A stretch of DNA of 6,214 bases from UBA7960 sp964624065 (GTDB lineage Bacteria; Bacteroidota; Bacteroidia; Bacteroidales; UBA7960): positions 1 through 6,214 of the forward strand of contig CAZUWF010000052.1 of assembly GCA_964624065.1 (NCBI GenBank), in the 5' to 3' direction. Below are positions 5,058 through 6,214 of this stretch, in pieces. Numbering within the stretch: the first letter of the stretch is position 1; every line of letters begins with the position of its first letter. The notes below the pieces were generated by a model, which saw only the letters and a list, made by a program, of their open reading frames with translations, was not told where the DNA came from and did no database searches. A program made the translations under genes and the position numbers.

Positions 5058-6146
5058 CTAAGCTCTTGTTTCCTTCCATTTTAAGAATTTCTCGTGCTCC
5101 ATCATCTGGTTTTTGAGATCTTCGGGCATATCGCCGTAGTTATACCTGAAAATTTCTTCAAGTTCTACAGGCTTGTAGTTTTCTGCCTCAATAAATTGGC
5201 GGTCAATTTCTTGGCGATATTCTTCAATGAGCTTTTCTTCTTCTTTTTGGCTATATAGCTTCTTGCTTACCAAATAGGCATTGAGTCTCTTCAGTGGGTC
5301 TTTCAAATCCCATAAATCTTCCTCTTCTTTTGTACGGTATTTTGTTGGGTCGTCGGAGGTAGTATGAGCTCCCTTGCGATAAGTAATGGCTTCGATTAAA
5401 ACTGGCCCGTTGCCTTCTCTGGCGTACTTGGCCGACTCGTCCAGCGCCTTGTACATTGCAAAGTAATCGTTGCCATCAACTTGCAAACCTTTAATACCAT
5501 AGGCTATTGATTTTATGGCTATGCCGTCGCTGGCGGTCTGAATGCGGAATGGGGTAGAGATACCATATTGATTGTTTTGTACCACGAACAAAACTGGGGC
5601 CTTCCAAACTCCGGCAAAGTTAAGCGCCTCATGGAAATCGCCCTCAGAGGTTCCACCATCACCAACAAAAGCAAAAACCACCTGATCTTTCTTGCGATAA
5701 TTTATTTCGAAGCCAAGCCCCGAAGCGTGCTGCAATTGCGATGCGATTGGAACCGAAATGGGTAAGATGTTAATGGCGTTTTCGAATCTTGAGCCGTCTT
5801 CGTAACCCATGAAATACAAAAATAATTCTTTGAGCGTTGCCCCTTTCGCCAAGTAAGCACCCATTTCGCGGAATGCAGGGACCAGCCAATCATCCTTGCG
5901 CATTATGCGGGCGGCTGCACCGGCAATAGCCTCTTGACCATAGTTTGGCGGGTATGTGAAAATGCGGCCCTGACGCTGGTATGAAACAATCATCAAGTCG
6001 GCAGTGCGGGCAAACAACATTGCCTTGTATGCTTCGAGAACTTCCTCGTCGCTAATGTTTGGCATGAACTTGGGGTTAATTATTTTCCCGTCGTTGTCCA
6101 TCACTTGGAACATCCTTTTTTTCAGCGGGTCGTATTCTTTAAACAT
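5058..6146 (-). CDS. pdhA: Pyruvate dehydrogenase E1 component, alpha subunit
   Basis: This 362-residue protein is the alpha half of a heterotetrameric ThDP-dependent E1, which decarboxylates a 2-oxoacid and reductively acylates the lipoyl group of E2 in the cytoplasm. The ThDP motif is visible as GDG at 162-164, then 26 residues, then NN at 191-192. His140 (LQHASG) and His261 in the HTTSDDPTKYR loop match the conserved active-site and mobile-loop histidines of the family. The N-terminal stretch QVMDNDGKIINP, the segment VGDGGTSEGDF and the C-terminal MPEDLKNQ resemble Bacillus-type PdhA more than BkdA, so pyruvate is the likely substrate. A branched-chain 2-oxoacid cannot be excluded. The length is normal for the family. 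The ATG is bounded by an in-frame TAA six codons upstream (6162-6164), and no Shine-Dalgarno is visible. It is the first gene of the cluster, 28 bases before E1 beta. Confidence 0.93.
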   Translation of the reverse strand: MFKEYDPLKKRMFQVMDNDGKIINPKFMPNISDEEVLEAYKAMLFARTADLMIVSYQRQGRIFTYPPNYGQEAIAGAAARIMRKDDWLVPAFREMGAYLAKGATLKELFLYFMGYEDGSRFENAINILPISVPIASQLQHASGLGFEINYRKKDQVVFAFVGDGGTSEGDFHEALNFAGVWKAPVLFVVQNNQYGISTPFRIQTASDGIAIKSIAYGIKGLQVDGNDYFAMYKALDESAKYAREGNGPVLIEAITYRKGAHTTSDDPTKYRTKEEEDLWDLKDPLKRLNAYLVSKKLYSQKEEEKLIEEYRQEIDRQFIEAENYKPVELEEIFRYNYGDMPEDLKNQMMEHEKFLKWKETRA

Positions 6147-6214
6147 TGATAAAAGTGTTATTTAGATTTATTCTAAACAACAACAAAACCTTGATAATGT
6201 TTAATTGGGAGTTT
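6147..6214 (-). promoter_or_regulatory. Upstream region of E1 alpha with a TTTAGA-N5-TCTAAA dyad
   Basis: The region holds no coding sequence for this strand and should contain the cluster promoter, at least in part. A perfect dyad with 6-base half-sites and a 5-base spacer (TTTAGA 6161-6166, TCTAAA 6172-6177) lies 14 bases upstream of the ATG and could bind a dimeric regulator. TTG repeats upstream on the minus strand (within 6178-6190) could serve as a -33 element, but no good TAnnTTTG follows at the right distance. The dyad is A/T-rich and short, so chance is a real possibility. Confidence 0.35.

Noticed and set aside
5058..6146. Branched-chain 2-oxoacid dehydrogenase E1 alpha
   Set aside because: Possible, but residues around the ThDP motif, the DDPTKYR loop and both termini resemble PdhA more than BkdA; kept only as an alternative.

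Overview
This window carries a five-gene minus-strand cluster, read from right to left. It holds the two E1 subunits, E2 and E3 of a pyruvate-type 2-oxoacid dehydrogenase complex, followed by a short lipoate-protein-ligase-like gene. The organism looks like a member of the Bacteroidota. Supporting signs are the near-absence of Shine-Dalgarno sequences, a TAnnTTTG-type promoter element close to the last gene, A/T-rich spacers, and spacers filled with short degenerate repeats that I recall as common in that phylum. This assignment is an inference; no rRNA or other marker is present.

Layout, 5' to 3' on the minus strand: a 68-base upstream region with a small dyad (6147-6214); E1 alpha (5058-6146); a 28-base gap; E1 beta (4049-5029); a 12-base gap whose Shine-Dalgarno overlaps the E1 beta stop; E2 (2744-4036); a 175-base gap holding a degenerate inverted repeat built on CGCAAAG-like units; E3 (1273-2568); a 559-base gene-free spacer (714-1272); the ligase-like gene (102-713); and a weak terminator with homopolymer tracts (1-101).

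The genes fit one process. E1 (alpha and beta, ThDP-dependent) decarboxylates the 2-oxoacid, most likely pyruvate, and acylates the lipoyl group on E2. E2 passes the acyl group to CoA, and E3 reoxidises the dihydrolipoyl group. The ligase-like protein plausibly attaches lipoate to Lys43 of E2.

The enzymes are ordinary, with one exception. E3 is only 431 residues, and its NAD-binding domain appears shortened and altered, while the FAD, disulfide and dimer-interface motifs are intact. The most unusual DNA is in the two repeat-filled spacers. The large one is largely built from 7-bp units related to TTMRYTS (TTCACTG, TTAACTC, TTAGTTC, TTCATTC), in both orientations and in exact heptamer register within blocks, around a three-hairpin palindromic element. 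I see no CRISPR array, transposase, tRNA or rRNA, and no clear new enzymatic system.
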